From contig JAWZSP010000001.1 of assembly GCA_034401135.1 (NCBI GenBank), positions 1,178,001-1,242,000 of the forward strand: a DNA stretch of 64,000 nucleotides. Reading direction: 5' to 3'. Below, piece by piece: positions 35,230-47,531 of the stretch (the stretch's first letter is position 1; every line of letters begins with the position of its first letter). The stretch is from Volutella citrinella. Lineage: Eukaryota > Ascomycota > Sordariomycetes > Hypocreales > Nectriaceae. The position numbers and the translations under genes are program-made. Below the pieces are notes generated by a model. The model worked only from the letters and a program-made list of their open reading frames with translations, ran no database searches and was not told the origin of the DNA.

Positions 35230-38200
35230 ATGGCGTGTCCCGTCGAATCTCAAGGCCTTCGCAAACACTTAAAGACCACCAAGGACCCCGTTGTCAGAAC
35301 TGCTTCTCCCTACACAGATCCCAAGGTCAAAGGTCCAAGGTCCCAGATTCAGGCAGCAGGTCCCGTTTTGCGCAAAAGTGAGTCGGCCCCAAGTCGTCCC
35401 TCTGTGAGAGAGAGGGAAGAAAAAGGCCCTCCATGGCAAGACATCATCAGCCTGGCTGAGCCTTTCTCCCCCATGAGGGACCTTCCCGCCTTTCACACAA
35501 AGGGGAAACGACAAGCAGGCGAATCGTCAGAATACTAACAGCTGCGCCAGTGCTTCCCAACAACGTCAACAAGACTGCTCTGCACCCTACCGGTGTCACG
35601 TATGTTTGACCTCACTTACACCACCACAAGACATGGAACTGGCCCAGCTAACAACTCGCCCTCACAGTCCCCACGCGGAGCACACTGAGATTGGTACGCC
35701 GATACTCACCTACACTCGCAAACGCACCGCCTGCGTTTGGAACTTGCCGGACAATTTCTTCTAACACCCATTGCAGAGCAGGAGCTTCACGACAAGGCGC
35801 ACATCGACTATGACCGCGTCTCCATCGTAAGCAGGACCCAATCTATCCTACCCAGGCTGGCCGGGCCTCGGGATTGTATGACCACTGATGGCTGACTTGC
35901 AACCCTGCAGATTGCCAACCCCTCCCCGGCTGCTCTCTACGAGGATGCCCTCGTCTACGAGACCGGCACTGCCATCACCTCCAGCGGTGCCCTGACTGCC
36001 TACTCTGGAGCCAAGACTGGCCGATCTCCCCTAGACAAGCGAATTGTCAAGGAGCCCAGCTCTGAGGAGCACATCTGGTAAGTAATCGCCGTCATCATCA
36101 TGATCTTGCTGCAGCCGGCTAACACATGCTTCTCCAGGTGGGGCCCTGTCAACAAGCCCATGACTCCCGATGTAAGTTCTTGGCTTACCACATCCCGACC
36201 ATCCATTCCACCCATTCCAGCCCCTTGCCGCCGCCCATCACTGCCCGTTAGCCCCCGAGCCAAAGTTCAATTTGCTTGGCGTCCGTGGCCGAGTCTTGGT
36301 GTGTGCACGCGCGCACAGGACTCGGTCTGCGGGTTCGCAAATCACAAGCCAGAGCGTCGGCTGCATGTAGCGACGCCAGGTGTCTGGGCGCCTCCACTGC
36401 CGCCCCGAGGATACCCGCGTGGTAGTAGGCGTCACGGCAGTGGAATTGCCTGGGCGCTGGTTGGCAGCGTCTCGCCCCCCGCCCCCTGCCCTGGGCCTTG
36501 TTGGTGTCATGGGGCCGGCAAATCGCGACCCCGCAGAGTTTACCTTCCTACTATCCATCCATCCGGAGCGCGCCAGTCTGTTTTGGGCTGCCGTTCGGGA
36601 TGGCAGCGTGGCACTCGGGGGCGGAGAGGCTGAGGCAGCCCGGAGGACGACCGCCGAGCTAGTGCTTGTCGGCTGGCCCCACTCTTTTCCCCAGGCGATT
36701 CTACCCGATCTCATCCGCGATTCTGTCCCGATTAGGCAACTCTTCGGAGTCGCAACTCCACACCCAATGAGCGTGTGACAGGCACGCCAAACGAACAGAA
36801 CAGAGCAAATGGCTGACAAAATAATCTACACAGGTCTGGAAGATCAACCGTGAGCGTGCTGTCGACTACCTCAACACCCGCAACCGCATCTACGTCGTCG
36901 ATGGCTTCGCCGGCTGGGACGAGAAGTACCGCATCCGCGTCCGTGTCGTTTGCGCCCGTGCCTACCATGCTCTCTTCATGCGCAACATGCTCATCCGCCC
37001 CTCGCGCGAGGAGCTCGAGCACTTCCACCCCGACTACACCATCTACAACGCTGGCTCTTTCCCCGCCAACCGCTTCACTGAGGGCATGACCTCCGCCACC
37101 TCCGTCGCCATCAACTTCGAGCAGAAGGAGATGGTCATCCTCGGCACCGAGTACGCCGGTGAGATGAAGAAGGGTGTCTTCACCGTCCTCTTCTACGAGA
37201 TGCCCATCAAGCACAACGTCCTGACCCTCCACTCCTCCGCCAACGAGGGCAAGAACGGCGACGTCACCCTCTTCTTCGGTCTGTCCGGCACTGGCAAGAC
37301 CACCCTGTCTGCCGACCCCAACCGAGCCCTGATCGGTGACGACGAGCACTGCTGGAGCGACAACGGTGTCTTCAACATCGAGGGTGGCTGCTACGCCAAG
37401 TGCATTGGCCTCTCCGCTGAGAAGGAGCCCGATATCTATGGCGCCATCCGATACGGCTCCGTCCTCGAGAACGTCGTCTTCGACCCCGAGACCCGTGAGG
37501 TTGACTACGATGATGCCACCCTCACTGAGAACACCCGATGGTGAGTTTTATCCTAATCCTAATGCTCCTCGATCTGGGGACAGCTTCACTAACACGAACT
37601 CCGCAGCGCTTACCCCATCGAGTACATCTCCAACGCCAAGATCCCTTGCCTGTCCCCCAGCGCTCCCTCCAACATCATCCTCCTGACCTGCGACGCCCGC
37701 GGTGTCCTCCCCCCCATCTCCAAGCTCGACAGCGCCCAGACCATGTTCCACTTCATCTCCGGCTACACCTCCAAGATGGCCGGTACCGAGGACGGTGTGA
37801 CAGAGCCCCAGGCCACCTTCTCCAGCTGCTTCGCCCAGCCCTTCCTGGCCCTGCACCCCATGAAGTACGCCCGCATGCTTGCCGACAAGATCGAGCAGCA
37901 CAAGGCCAACGCCTGGCTCCTCAACACCGGCTGGGTCGGTGCCGGTTTCGCCCAGGGCGGCAAGCGATGCCCCCTCAAGTACACTCGTGCCATCCTCGAC
38001 GCCATCCACTCTGGCGAGCTCGCCAACGTCGAGTACGAGAACTACGGCGTCTTCAACCTCCAGGTCCCCAAGACCTGCCCCAACGTCCCCGCCGACCTGC
38101 TCAACCCCGAGAAGGCCTGGACCGCCGGCTCCGAGAGCTTCCAGAACGAGGTTGTCAAGCTGGGCAAGCTGTTCCGCGAGAACTTCACCAAGTACGAGTC

Positions 38201-38243
38201 CGAGGCCACCGAGGACGTCGTCAAGGCCGGCCCCGTTGTCTAA
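35230..38243 (+). CDS. PCK1: Phosphoenolpyruvate carboxykinase (ATP)
   Basis: Converts oxaloacetate to PEP, the committed step of gluconeogenesis; cytosolic in fungi. Exons are 35230-35377, 35551-35599, 35668-35693, 35777-35826, 35911-36077, 36138-36171, 36834-37540 and 37607-38243. Spliced conserved blocks include [39 protein letters not shown], the kinase loop [11 protein letters not shown] and the Mg/ATP motif IGDDEHCW. The start is open. ATG 35230 is the first ATG after 674 ATG-free bases and lies in frame, giving 605 aa with a basic N-terminal extension of 49 residues. But exon 1 ends in A and exon 2 begins TG, so splicing also creates an ATG at the junction, giving 556 aa, the usual family size. 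In the shorter numbering the P-loop Lys is residue 264. The sixth intron in this numbering, 36172-36833, is unusually long (662 bp). Confidence 0.95.
36172..36833 (+). other. Long PCK1 intron (662 bp)
   Basis: GT-AG intron with donor GTAAGT and acceptor ACACAG, splitting the continuous conserved peptide [16 protein letters not shown]. It is about ten times longer than its neighbours (49-128 bp is typical here) and GC-rich. Overlapping frames on both strands inside it look like chance. No nested RNA could be recognised by eye. Confidence 0.85.
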
Positions 38244-39103
38244 GCGATGGGCGGCTGAGAAAAAGAGAGAGTTCCTGTCTGTTTGCATTGCGTGTTTATA
38301 CTGCTGCAAGCTTGTGATGATGACAAATGAGCAACATACTGGGTCGGCGTCTTCCATGGCAGCCTGGCTGCCTTCTTGTCTTGAATGGTTCGCTTGGATG
38401 AGATTGTGTAATTAGCATGGACAAAGCTATTCTGGAAAAGAAAGAAAGAAAGCACATAGAAAAGTACATATCATCCTACACCTGTCCCGTTTAAATTGTG
38501 AGTTAGATGTGTGCCAATTTGTGAGGCCAATAATTGCGAAGCTCCCAAATACGATGGGAGACCAATTATCAGTCCATCTCTCTGAGAATGAATGTAGTCA
38601 AACTAACGTACGCGACCTATGTAGAGCGGCTATGGCTCTGATAGGTAGCGACCTAGAAATAATGAAATTGTAAGTATACAAGGGGGGTGAGATGGAAGAT
38701 ACAGAATGAAACACAGGAGATGCCTCAGAGCTCTCGTGAGGCTTTGCGTGGGTGTTTGGTGTTAGTTGTTTGCTTTTTGGCCCATCTGAGGTAGATCTAC
38801 CCCTCAGCAGCGAGGTTCTCCACTGGGTGCATGTATCCGGGACCTGAAAGGCACTGTGGGCGGGGCACCCTTGTCGGCGGTGAGCGATCGGCTGACTCAC
38901 CCAGTTCACTCCAGCACAGTGCTTTACGCGGGGCAGTCGCGGGTTGCTGGGGCAATTATGTCATTACAGCCAACCACAGTGGCTGTTTGCTGGAATTGGG
39001 CAAACAAACCAAACCAACAACATCAACGACAAGCCTTGCCGACAAGATTTACACGCCACGGCGACGACCCTCCGGCAAATCGACTCGCTGGGACGATGAA
39101 TTA
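38244..39103. other. Intergenic, PCK1 3' region and helicase upstream region
   Basis: An 860-bp gap. From 38831 the frame is open into the helicase gene and offers an alternative upstream start; otherwise nothing was recognised. Confidence 0.55.
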
Positions 39104-42100
39104 ATGACCGACCACGCGTCGCAGCCGAAACACGCGCCCAAGCCCAAGTCGAATACGAAGCCCGGCGCTCATTTCGCATTTAAGCCCCAGACCACCCTCG
39201 CCTCTACACACGAACCCAACTTTTCGAAGCCGTACCAAGCTAGACAGCAGCCCTCAAAATCTAGCACCGCTCCCCTCAGCAGTTCCCGAAACAATACTGC
39301 GCTTCGGCATCTCACCGACAACATGGTCAACGAGCGCGCGCCGCCCAAGGCGCCATTACAGTCCATCAGCCAGCCCAATGGCGGTAGCAGTCAGTTGACT
39401 CGGGAGAAGTCGCCTGACAGCGACACCGACATCACCGCTCTCATCAGCATGAGTGGCTTCGCATCTCTTAAGGGAAAGGTGCGCGGTGACTCGGATGCCG
39501 CGTTCGGCGGTAGCGGGAGTGCTACCGCGAGACCTACCTTTGGCCATCCAACCAAGATGGTGTCCTCTCGTAAGCAGAGAGCCGACCCCTTCTTGCGCCA
39601 GAGGACCCGACCAGAGCACCACATCGACAAACCAAGTAGCAGTGGCACGCGAATAACCGGCCCTCTGCCTCCTTCGTACCAGCCTCGACAGCCGCCACCA
39701 ATCCAAATGTTCAGCTCCAATGCCCCCACTGTCCCAATCGCACCACCACGACGCTACGGCGAGGAGGTGTTCTACACTGACCCAGCCAAAGCGAGCGCCG
39801 ACCTGAAGGCCTTGCTAGAAGGTGGCATGGACGATGAGGAAGAGGAAGAAGTCGAGGAGGTGGCACAAGAATCTCAGCAGTCACAGCCCTCCCAAGGGTC
39901 AGATGCCTCCCAGGAACCGGTGGACGCGGCTAGCCAGAAACAGCCCGAACCTGCCAAGAAGGGCAAAGATGGCTCAGTTGATGGTCTGAAGGTGAAGCTC
40001 CTACCCCACCAGGTGGAAGGCGTCGAGTGGATGCGAGGCCGCGAGCTTGGCCCTGTGAAGCGAGGGAAAGTGCCTAAGGGCGGAATACTTGCTGACGACA
40101 TGGGTCTGGGCAAAACCCTCCAGACCATTTCTGTAATCCTCACCAACCAGAAGCCCCAGAAGGACGCTCGTGGGTGGAAGAAGCAATTCGACAAAATCGA
40201 AAAGACTACATTGGTGGTGGCCCCATTGGCCCTTATTCGTCAGTGGGAGCATGAGATCAAAGACAAGGTTGAAAAGTCCCACGGCCTCAAGGTCTGTGTG
40301 CACCACGGCCCTCAGCGCACGAGGCGGCACCAAGACCTTGCGCTCTATGATGTTGTTGTCACAACGTACCAGATCTTGGTCTCGGAACACGGCCAGTCAT
40401 CCGACAAGGAGGATGGCCGGCAAGTTGGTTGCTTTGGCCTCCACTGGTGGCGAGTCGTTCTGGATGAAGCTCATACGATCAAGAATCGGAATGCCAAGGC
40501 AACAAAGGCATGTTACGCCCTGCGGTCAGAGTATCGTTGGTGCTTGTCTGGCACACCCATGCAGAACAATCTTGATGAACTGCAATCCCTTATCAAGTTC
40601 CTCCGCATCCGCCCCTATGATGACCTCAAGGAGTGGAAGGCACACATTGATCTTCCATTGAAAAACGGCAAAGGCCACATTGCCATCCAGCGATTGCACA
40701 GCCTGCTGCGCTGTTTTATGAAACGACGAACCAAGGAGATTCTCAAAGAAGCCGGCGCGCTCAACCCCGGGGGAGCGCCTTCAACTGAGGGCGAGGCATC
40801 CTCGACCGGCTTCAAGGTCACGGAACGTAAGGTCGTCACCATATCGGCTCAGCTGTCAGAACAAGAGCGCAGGTTTTATAACCGGCTCAAGGCCCGAGCC
40901 GATCGAAAGATGGAGATGATGATCCGTGGCAAGGTTAATTACGCCAACGCTCTGACCCTTCTGTTGCGTTTGCGACAAGCATGCAACCACCCCAAGTTGC
41001 TAGAGGGCAAGCTGGAGAAGGATAAGGATGCGCTTTCCACGGGCGCCAGCCAGAAATCTCAAGACGATGACATGGATGCAATGGCAGATATGTTCGCCGG
41101 CATGGGCATTGTTGAGAAAGACTGTAATATTTGTGGCCGCAGGCTCACCGATGACGACCATACCCTTGGGCGGGAGCTATGTGGCGAGTGCTACGGTGAT
41201 CTGGAATACTTCAACTCACAAGGGAAGCCAGAGAAGAAGGAAAAGAGGAAGAAGGAAGACAAGAAGACGGCCAAATCAAAGGAGAAGAAGCTTGCCGAGG
41301 CAAAGCCCAAGTCGCCGACGAAAGCAGTCGCTAGCTTCATTGACGAAGTCGACGACTCACCAGTCAAACAGCATACCCGACGGCCTCGTAACCGCAATGC
41401 CATTGTAGACAGCGATGACGAGGAGGAGGCCGAAGGTTCGTGGCTTGTCCCTGAAGGTGAACAGGGCTCCCTCAGACTTGGCAAGGCTGGCGGCGAGGAG
41501 GACGAGAATGCAGAAGGCGGTGGTGAATCCCTCGGTGAGGAGGACTCTGAAGACGACGAGGGCCTCAGCCAGGATCAGAGTAACCTCAGCAGCTTTGTCG
41601 TGGATGATGATGCGGCCAGGAAGGAAAAGGGATACCAGTCGGCGGACGACCTGTCTGAGGAGGAAGACTCGCTACCCGATTTAGACGCACTCACCCAGAG
41701 AATGGCAGCCCAGACACTGGACGATGGTCCTTCGGAGATTGACACCAGCCTTGCGGATACTACAACGGCTGATACGACCACGGCCGATACCTCAGCCGCG
41801 GATACCACGACTGCGGATACGACTGGTGTTTCTGGTCCTGGCGATTCGGATACAGAGTCGGGCGATGACGAGTCGAACTTTTTCTCCGGCTCTGATGATG
41901 ACGATGTTGATCACCCGGCATATTCCCAAGGCGGCTCGAAGCAGGTCCTGGCATCCGCGAAAATCCGGGAACTCCTCAAAATTCTCCAGAAGGAGATACG
42001 TGAACACAAATTCATCGTCTTTTCGCAATTCACGTCGATGCTCGACATCGTCGAACCCTTTTTCTACAAAGAAGGGTTCCGCTTTGTGCGATATGATGGC

Positions 42101-42689
42101 AGTATGAAGAACGATGCGCGTGAAGAGAGCTTGCGTGCACTTCGAGAAGATCCCAAGACCCGTATCCTCTTGTGTAGTTTGAAGTGCGGAAGCTTGGGTC
42201 TGAACCTGACGGCGGCAACCCGTGTCATCATCATCGAACCGTTTTGGAATCCGGTACGCCTTCCTGCTTGACTTCTCAACCCGAAATGCCTCGCTAACCC
42301 GTGTTCCATAGTTCATCGAGGAGCAAGCGATTGACCGTGTTCATCGTCTCACACAAACCGTCGACGTCATCGTCTACAAGCTCACCGTCGCCAAGACGGT
42401 TGAGGAACGTATCCTAGACTTACAGGCCAAGAAGCGATTGCTCGCGGAGCAGGCTATAGAAGGAGGCATGCGCAAGGAGGCGCTCAAGCTGGGGATCAAG
42501 GACATTATTGGTCTTTTCAAGTCAGACTATGACAACCCACATGGAGACCCGGGCCACCTCGGTTCTGCATCGCTTGACGGCTGGGACAGCGACAGCGTGG
42601 AGGAGAAGGGGCGCAGAGCGGCGGCATTTATGGCACCCGCAAAGAAGGCAGCGAAAAAGGAAGATTCGGTGTTTGGACGCCGCTGGTGA
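39104..42689 (+). CDS. SNF2-family DNA-dependent ATPase/helicase
   Basis: Exons are 39104-42253 and 42312-42689 (1175 aa). Splicing rejoins IEPFWNP to FIEEQAIDRVHRLTQ, helicase motif VI. A disordered N-terminus (about 1-280) leads into the SNF2 ATPase: DDMGLGKT with Lys337, DEAH near residue 454 and SGTPMQNNLDEL. A four-Cys zinc-binding element lies between the ATPase lobes (CNIC at 674-677, CGEC downstream). A basic stretch and a long acidic linker follow, containing a 15-nt minisatellite encoding ADTTT-like repeats. Lobe 2 has FSQFTSMLDIVEPFF and LKCGSLGLNLTAA. The family is close to the Rad5/Rad16 and Uls1/Rrp1-type translocases, which act in recombination and SUMO-linked repair. No RING finger is visible, which argues against Rad5 itself. 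ATG 38831 would add 91 poorly conserved residues; I prefer 39104 but cannot exclude it. Confidence 0.9.
41753..41827 (+). repeat. Coding minisatellite, 5 x 15 nt
   Basis: Five in-frame 15-nt units encode variants of A-D-T-T-T in the acidic linker of the SNF2 helicase. The units differ at third positions and in a few residues, so the array is not freshly duplicated. It lies in a low-complexity Asp/Ser/Glu segment. Confidence 0.9.
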
Positions 42690-43349
42690 AGGCCATGAGA
42701 TTGGGTGGTCAGCCATTGCTTTGTGGATGTGGGGTGGATGGTTCATAGGATACCGACTTTTTGGCGTTTGGGGGACATACACGTAAATGCAGGGGCATTT
42801 TCGACCAGAATCACGACATGATAGACGTACATGTGTTTAGTTTCTATGGTATTCCCAAGATGATTGAGATGGTCTTGGTCCGTCTTGACGCCGTGTGCAG
42901 CAACCATAGGGTCGTGTTCCTCCACGAATGTGAATGTTCTCAAATGTCACGCATTTCGACATAGTGGGCATAGCAAGTGAAACTCTTCAACTCTTCTCGT
43001 TCGACTCTGAAATAAAAGAGGTGGCTCGATAAGGAGCGATCGACGATGCGAGCCGCAGCGGTGGTATCTTACATATGTGCATGAAAAAGAAGCCCTCCTC
43101 GCAGTTGGCAGCCATTCCGCAAAACCATCACCAATCCATCATAATCCAAGATGTTAAAAAAAGAATCTCGTTCATCCGGCAAACTTCATTTCGAGATAGC
43201 TATGCAGTGTGTATAAAGCAGACCTTGAGGAAGTAGGATGCTGGCATGCACGCTATAGGTCCCAACCCCCCAATTCGTTCCACCACTTGTGCAGATTTCA
43301 GACTTTAGGAGACAACAATCCCATGCTATCTGATCAAAGAGCCGCCAGC
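42690..43349. other. Convergent intergenic region
   Basis: A 660-bp gap between the 3' ends of the helicase and HSE1 genes, containing both 3' UTRs. No further element was seen. Confidence 0.6.
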
Positions 43350-45681
43350 TTATCGGTAGTAATCACTGGGGGCGGGCGCGGACGGTGCGTCGGATCCGGG
43401 TGGTACATAGGGCTTGTACTGAGGCTGGTTACCAGCCTGGCTAGGCAGGCTTTGGCGAGCATCATAGGCGGAGCCGCCGGGCTGCAGAGGGGCGGGTGCC
43501 AGACCATCAGGTGGCGCAGGAGCCTGCCCTGTAGGAGCGGGCGGCGCCTGGTTGGGGTTATAGCTCTGGTATTGCTGTTGAGAATACTGCTGCTGAGGAG
43601 GGAACTGTTGCTGCTGAGGAGGGGGGGAAGTGTGCTGAGGTGGAGGCGCGTTGTTGTTCTTGTTAACTTCATCGGGAGAGTACACGGAGCTGGTGTAAGT
43701 TGCAGCTGAGGCAGGATCCTTGGGTGCGATGGGCGAGTCGTATACGGACGTGGCTAGCTCCTGGGCGCCGTAGGTGCTGGTCGGTCGTCCGAGAGGGGGT
43801 TGTCCCCAAGGCGCAGTTCCCTGAGCCGGTGGCTGTGAGTACGGTGCGTAGCTGTTGTGGGCAGGAGGAGGGGAAGTGTTGATGGGAGCAGGCTGCGGCT
43901 TGTTGGCAGGGTTTTGCTGGTCGTTGGGAGGGTACTGCTGCTGGCCTTGGGGAGGGCCACCTGCGTGAGCGGGCACCTCGGCACCGGCAACGTAGAAAGG
44001 AGCAGCATTAGACTGGGGCTGAGGAGCAAAGTTGTTGGGAGGAGGAGAAGACGGCTGGTGGTATTGGGGCCGGTCTGGAGAAGGTTACTATCGTTGGTTC
44101 GGATCACGAAGCTTGCTTGAGAGTAGGCTACTCACCTCCTTGGGGAGGGGCGGGAGTATAGAATCGCTGAGGATCTTGCGGAGGGAGGCCTTGAGGAGGA
44201 TAGCCGCCAGCGGGTGGGTATGCCTGGCCTGGGGGCCCGGGGTGCATTGCGTATTGCTGGTAGTTGTGCTGGGGTGGGTGAGCCATGGAAGACTCCAGGA
44301 GAGCCTCATAGTCTCTTCGAGCCTTGATGAACTTCTCATTGAGCTGCGTAAAGTCGTCTGCTCAGGTCAGCAATGAGCATTTATCAAAGAACCAACATCC
44401 ACCTACCCTTCTTCTGGGAGTACTTCTCAATCAATTTGATGAGCTTTGGTCGGATAGCTAGTGTTTGATGATATAGTTTCTGGAACACATTAGCATGCGC
44501 AAACTCGGCTTCAACAATATGCGAAACATACCTCGACCTCCTCATTGTCCTCTTCTCGTGGCGCTGTGTTGGTGCTAGCCAACAGCGTCAACAGCTTCTC
44601 AACGTTCTTGATCTCCGCAAAGACTTCTGCTTCCATCTGGGCCTCGCGCTGAAGCTCATCAGGAGTAGGGTCATTCAGCTTCTCAACATAGTTGAGAGGG
44701 AAAATACCCGTTTTACCCTTGAGAGAGCCTCGCCACCAATCCTTGTATACACTCTCTAGCACAGCGATGACGTCTCCCTTGCTGAACTCCAGCTCGCCGG
44801 GCTCTGAGGGGACGAAATCGAACAGAGCTCGGACTCGGCTCACAGTGGCGGCGGTGGTTCCGGGAACCGGGGCGGGCGTAGGTGCCTCCTCGGGAGCTTT
44901 GCTTGAGCTGGCTTGGGCGCTGGAAGACGCCTGCTGAGCAGCAGACTTCTTTCGCTCCTCGTCCTGCAAACTCAACTGGAGAGCCATCTGAAGTTCGTCC
45001 TCCTCCTTCTGGCGGTCGGATTCTGTGAGGCCTTGCTTCTGGGGGGCGCTGGGGGCCTCAAGTGTCGGGTTGCTACGTTTGACGCGTTGGTACGTATCGT
45101 TCATAAGGCCCAGCTCGAAGTCGCCGCTGAACATCTCGGTCCATTCCTTCATACGCTCAAGGATCTTAGCCTTGACCTGTGTGTGAGTATTGCGATCGCT
45201 GGCAAGGCGCGTAAGGGCCTCGGTGAAGGCACGGCTGGAGATTTCACGGTGCATGGGCTTTCCGCAATTTTGAGAGAGGGCATGCGCCAACTAGGAGGTT
45301 CGGGGTCAGTCCAAATGAACGGGTCGATGGGCGAGTGGCGATATCGTACCTCGAGTGTGTAGAGCTGAACATTGGCGTTGCGATGAGCGAGGCGCTTGAT
45401 CATGCTCTGAACAGCTTCCTTGGGGCCATTCGCGTCGCCCGTGACCTTGTCGCAGACCTCGATAATGGCACCCCAGTCCTCAGAGGTGAGAGTCTCGTTA
45501 GTTGCCTTGGCTATTGCGGCGTCAGTCAGTCATGCTGCAAAGAAGGAGGCAATCCCAGTAGGGCCCCCAGCAATCGCGAGGGGGAGGCCATGGACACCGG
45601 GTGGTGGTAGCCTCTGAAGAAACGTTAGGGCGACATACCAACAACATCGTCGAAGGGACCAGCCGCGGCGGCTCGAAACAT
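43350..45681 (-). CDS. HSE1: ESCRT-0 subunit Hse1 (STAM homologue)
   Basis: Partner of Vps27 in ESCRT-0, sorting ubiquitinated membrane proteins at endosomes. Six exons on the minus strand: 45639-45681, 45350-45510, 44532-45290, 44407-44479, 44136-44357 and 43350-44074 (660 aa). Introns are 128, 59, 52, 49 and 61 bp. Exon 1 supplies MFRAAAAGPFDDVV. The VHS domain spans exons 1-3 (about residues 5-145). A ubiquitin-interacting motif, EEDELQMALQLSLQDEE, lies at about 164-180, and an SH3 domain at about 219-273 (ALFDFVPSEPGELEF, WWRGSLKGKTGIFPLNYVEKL). The GAT-like core, KLYHQTLAIRPKLIKLI, follows. The tail is Pro/Gln-rich and likely disordered. Domain order and length match fungal Hse1. Confidence 0.96.
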
Positions 45682-47531
45682 GGCTGGGTATGGTGGTGCC
45701 GCTGCCAAGCGGGCTGGGCGTCAGATGTGTAGCTTCTCCTTCGCTGGAGTGCGGTCAAAGAGGGCGAACCGCGCAGGTATCACTGCGGGCGCGGAAAGCT
45801 GTCGCTTCGGGTTCCGGCGTTGGGGTGGGCGACCTGAGGAGGTGATGCAATGACGCGAGGGTTGGGCAGGCGGAGTCGGCGGGCGGACAGGTGGAGAGAG
45901 GGGGGGGGGAGTCAAAGAAGAGGATGAAGACAGATGGCGAGATGAAGTTGAAGTTGGTGGTCGTCACTGTCGGGTGTCGCCTCTGTGAAATGGGGCGCGC
46001 GTCTCTGTCGTCGTTGCGTGTACAGGCGAAGGCGGGAGCGAAGGTGGGAGCGACCAGCGAGCAGGCAGGCAGACGGGCAAGCTGTCGGGTTTAGGAGGCC
46101 CAGGCCAAGCAACCAGCGTGGGGAACGGACCCAGGATGTAGGAGGCGAGGCAGGCAAGGCGCCACTATTAGTTCGTAAGCAATGGCAGGCTGGTCAAGCT
46201 ACGCTACTCGACGACTGCTGGCAGCTCGGTGCACGGTGGAGGATGATTATGCTGGGCCTGTGATGCGATCGGATGAGTTCGTCTGGTGCGCTGGGCCGCA
46301 AGTGTACGTGGTCGATTACTCTGCGGCGTCGTGGACAGGTAGTGAGGGTGCGGGAGCTTGCTCCGTCGTCATCCATGGAGAGCAGCGGGGCTGAGGGGCT
46401 GAGCCGTGCCAACCAAAACCCGCTGGTTCGCCCGCCATTACGTGGATCCCGCCCGTTCTGTTGCCTCCCAAGGGCCCCCAAAGCCTGGTCCAGGTCGCTC
46501 CTGCCAGGAGCTGGGCTTCAGTGCGCCACCGGCACCAGCGCTCGTAAAGTCTCTAGCCTGTACCAGCAAAGCTGCCAAGACTGCCAAACGCGTATAAAAG
46601 GCGGGAGCCACAATTCAACGCCCATCAGGAGTACGTGCAGGGTACGCACCAGCAAGCTTGGCCACAGCTCACCCTTCCGCCTTAGCCCAGGGAGGTTAAT
46701 TTTTATGGCCTTTTAGCCAAGCGGCAGAGATTGGCAATCGCAAATTCGCAATCAACAACGGTTAATATCAGGTAGCGAGCTCCTTTAGGTGGATCCTCTC
46801 TTGTCAAGGGACCTGAGGGGACGCGCAACAGCCACGACGCCACAGCGCCACCCTGGTGAACGGAGCACCGCCACTTCCTCCTTGGTTATCGTCGTCATCA
46901 TCCAGCTATCCGACATACGAAATCGACCCTCTGCGCCACTTGGACCAATCTCCTGCGCATTTGGCTAAACTTGTTGGGAGGGTGGGCACGAGACTAATGA
47001 GGGTACCTTCATGTGCGGCCCGTCTCCTTATTGTTGATGGCGGTCTATTATCCTCTTGCTGCCAATTTACTACTTGGTAGTTGGTATGTACTCAGACGTA
47101 CGGGCTTTGGGAGCCTGTCAGCTATCCACAATCAACTCATAGTAATTAAGAAACAAAGCTGCGTTTCCTTGGTCCATTCTGTGTTCTTACCATGCCCGAT
47201 ATGGCCGAATGCTCCTTGAATGCAAACAAACCTCCTCGACGCCAGATCAGCCCCAAACCTGTCACTTTGGCAACCCAAGCTCCATTGTAAAAAAAGAAGA
47301 GCAAAAAAAAGGCAAAAAACCCTGTCGGTATGGTGAGTTGCCTATAGTCGCTTCCATAAACCAACTCTAGATGTAGCGCTGCTCGTTGAGTGCATCATAA
47401 TACTGCGTCCACCCCCTCTCTATGAAGGGTGACGCATATCGCTGAAATGTATCTGGTCGTGTTTGTGTGAAATGATGATGAATTGCTTGCTGTTCGCGCC
47501 CGAATCAAAGGTTTTCCACACGGCGTGTACT
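45682..47531. other. Intergenic, HSE1 upstream and ATG13 3' region
   Basis: A 1.85-kb stretch without a supported gene. It contains a TATAAAAG-like element at 46593-46600 with nothing identifiable downstream of it. No snRNA, 5S or tRNA sequence was recognised. Confidence 0.55.

Noticed and set aside
36238..36819. 193-codon minus-strand frame inside the long PCK1 intron as a nested gene
   Set aside because: Composition is random for GC-rich DNA, an opposite frame overlaps it, and there is no recognisable motif.
37548..38357. 269-codon open frame antisense to PCK1
   Set aside because: It is a codon-bias shadow of the highly biased PCK1 coding strand, with Leu/Gly/Val-rich sequence and no domain.
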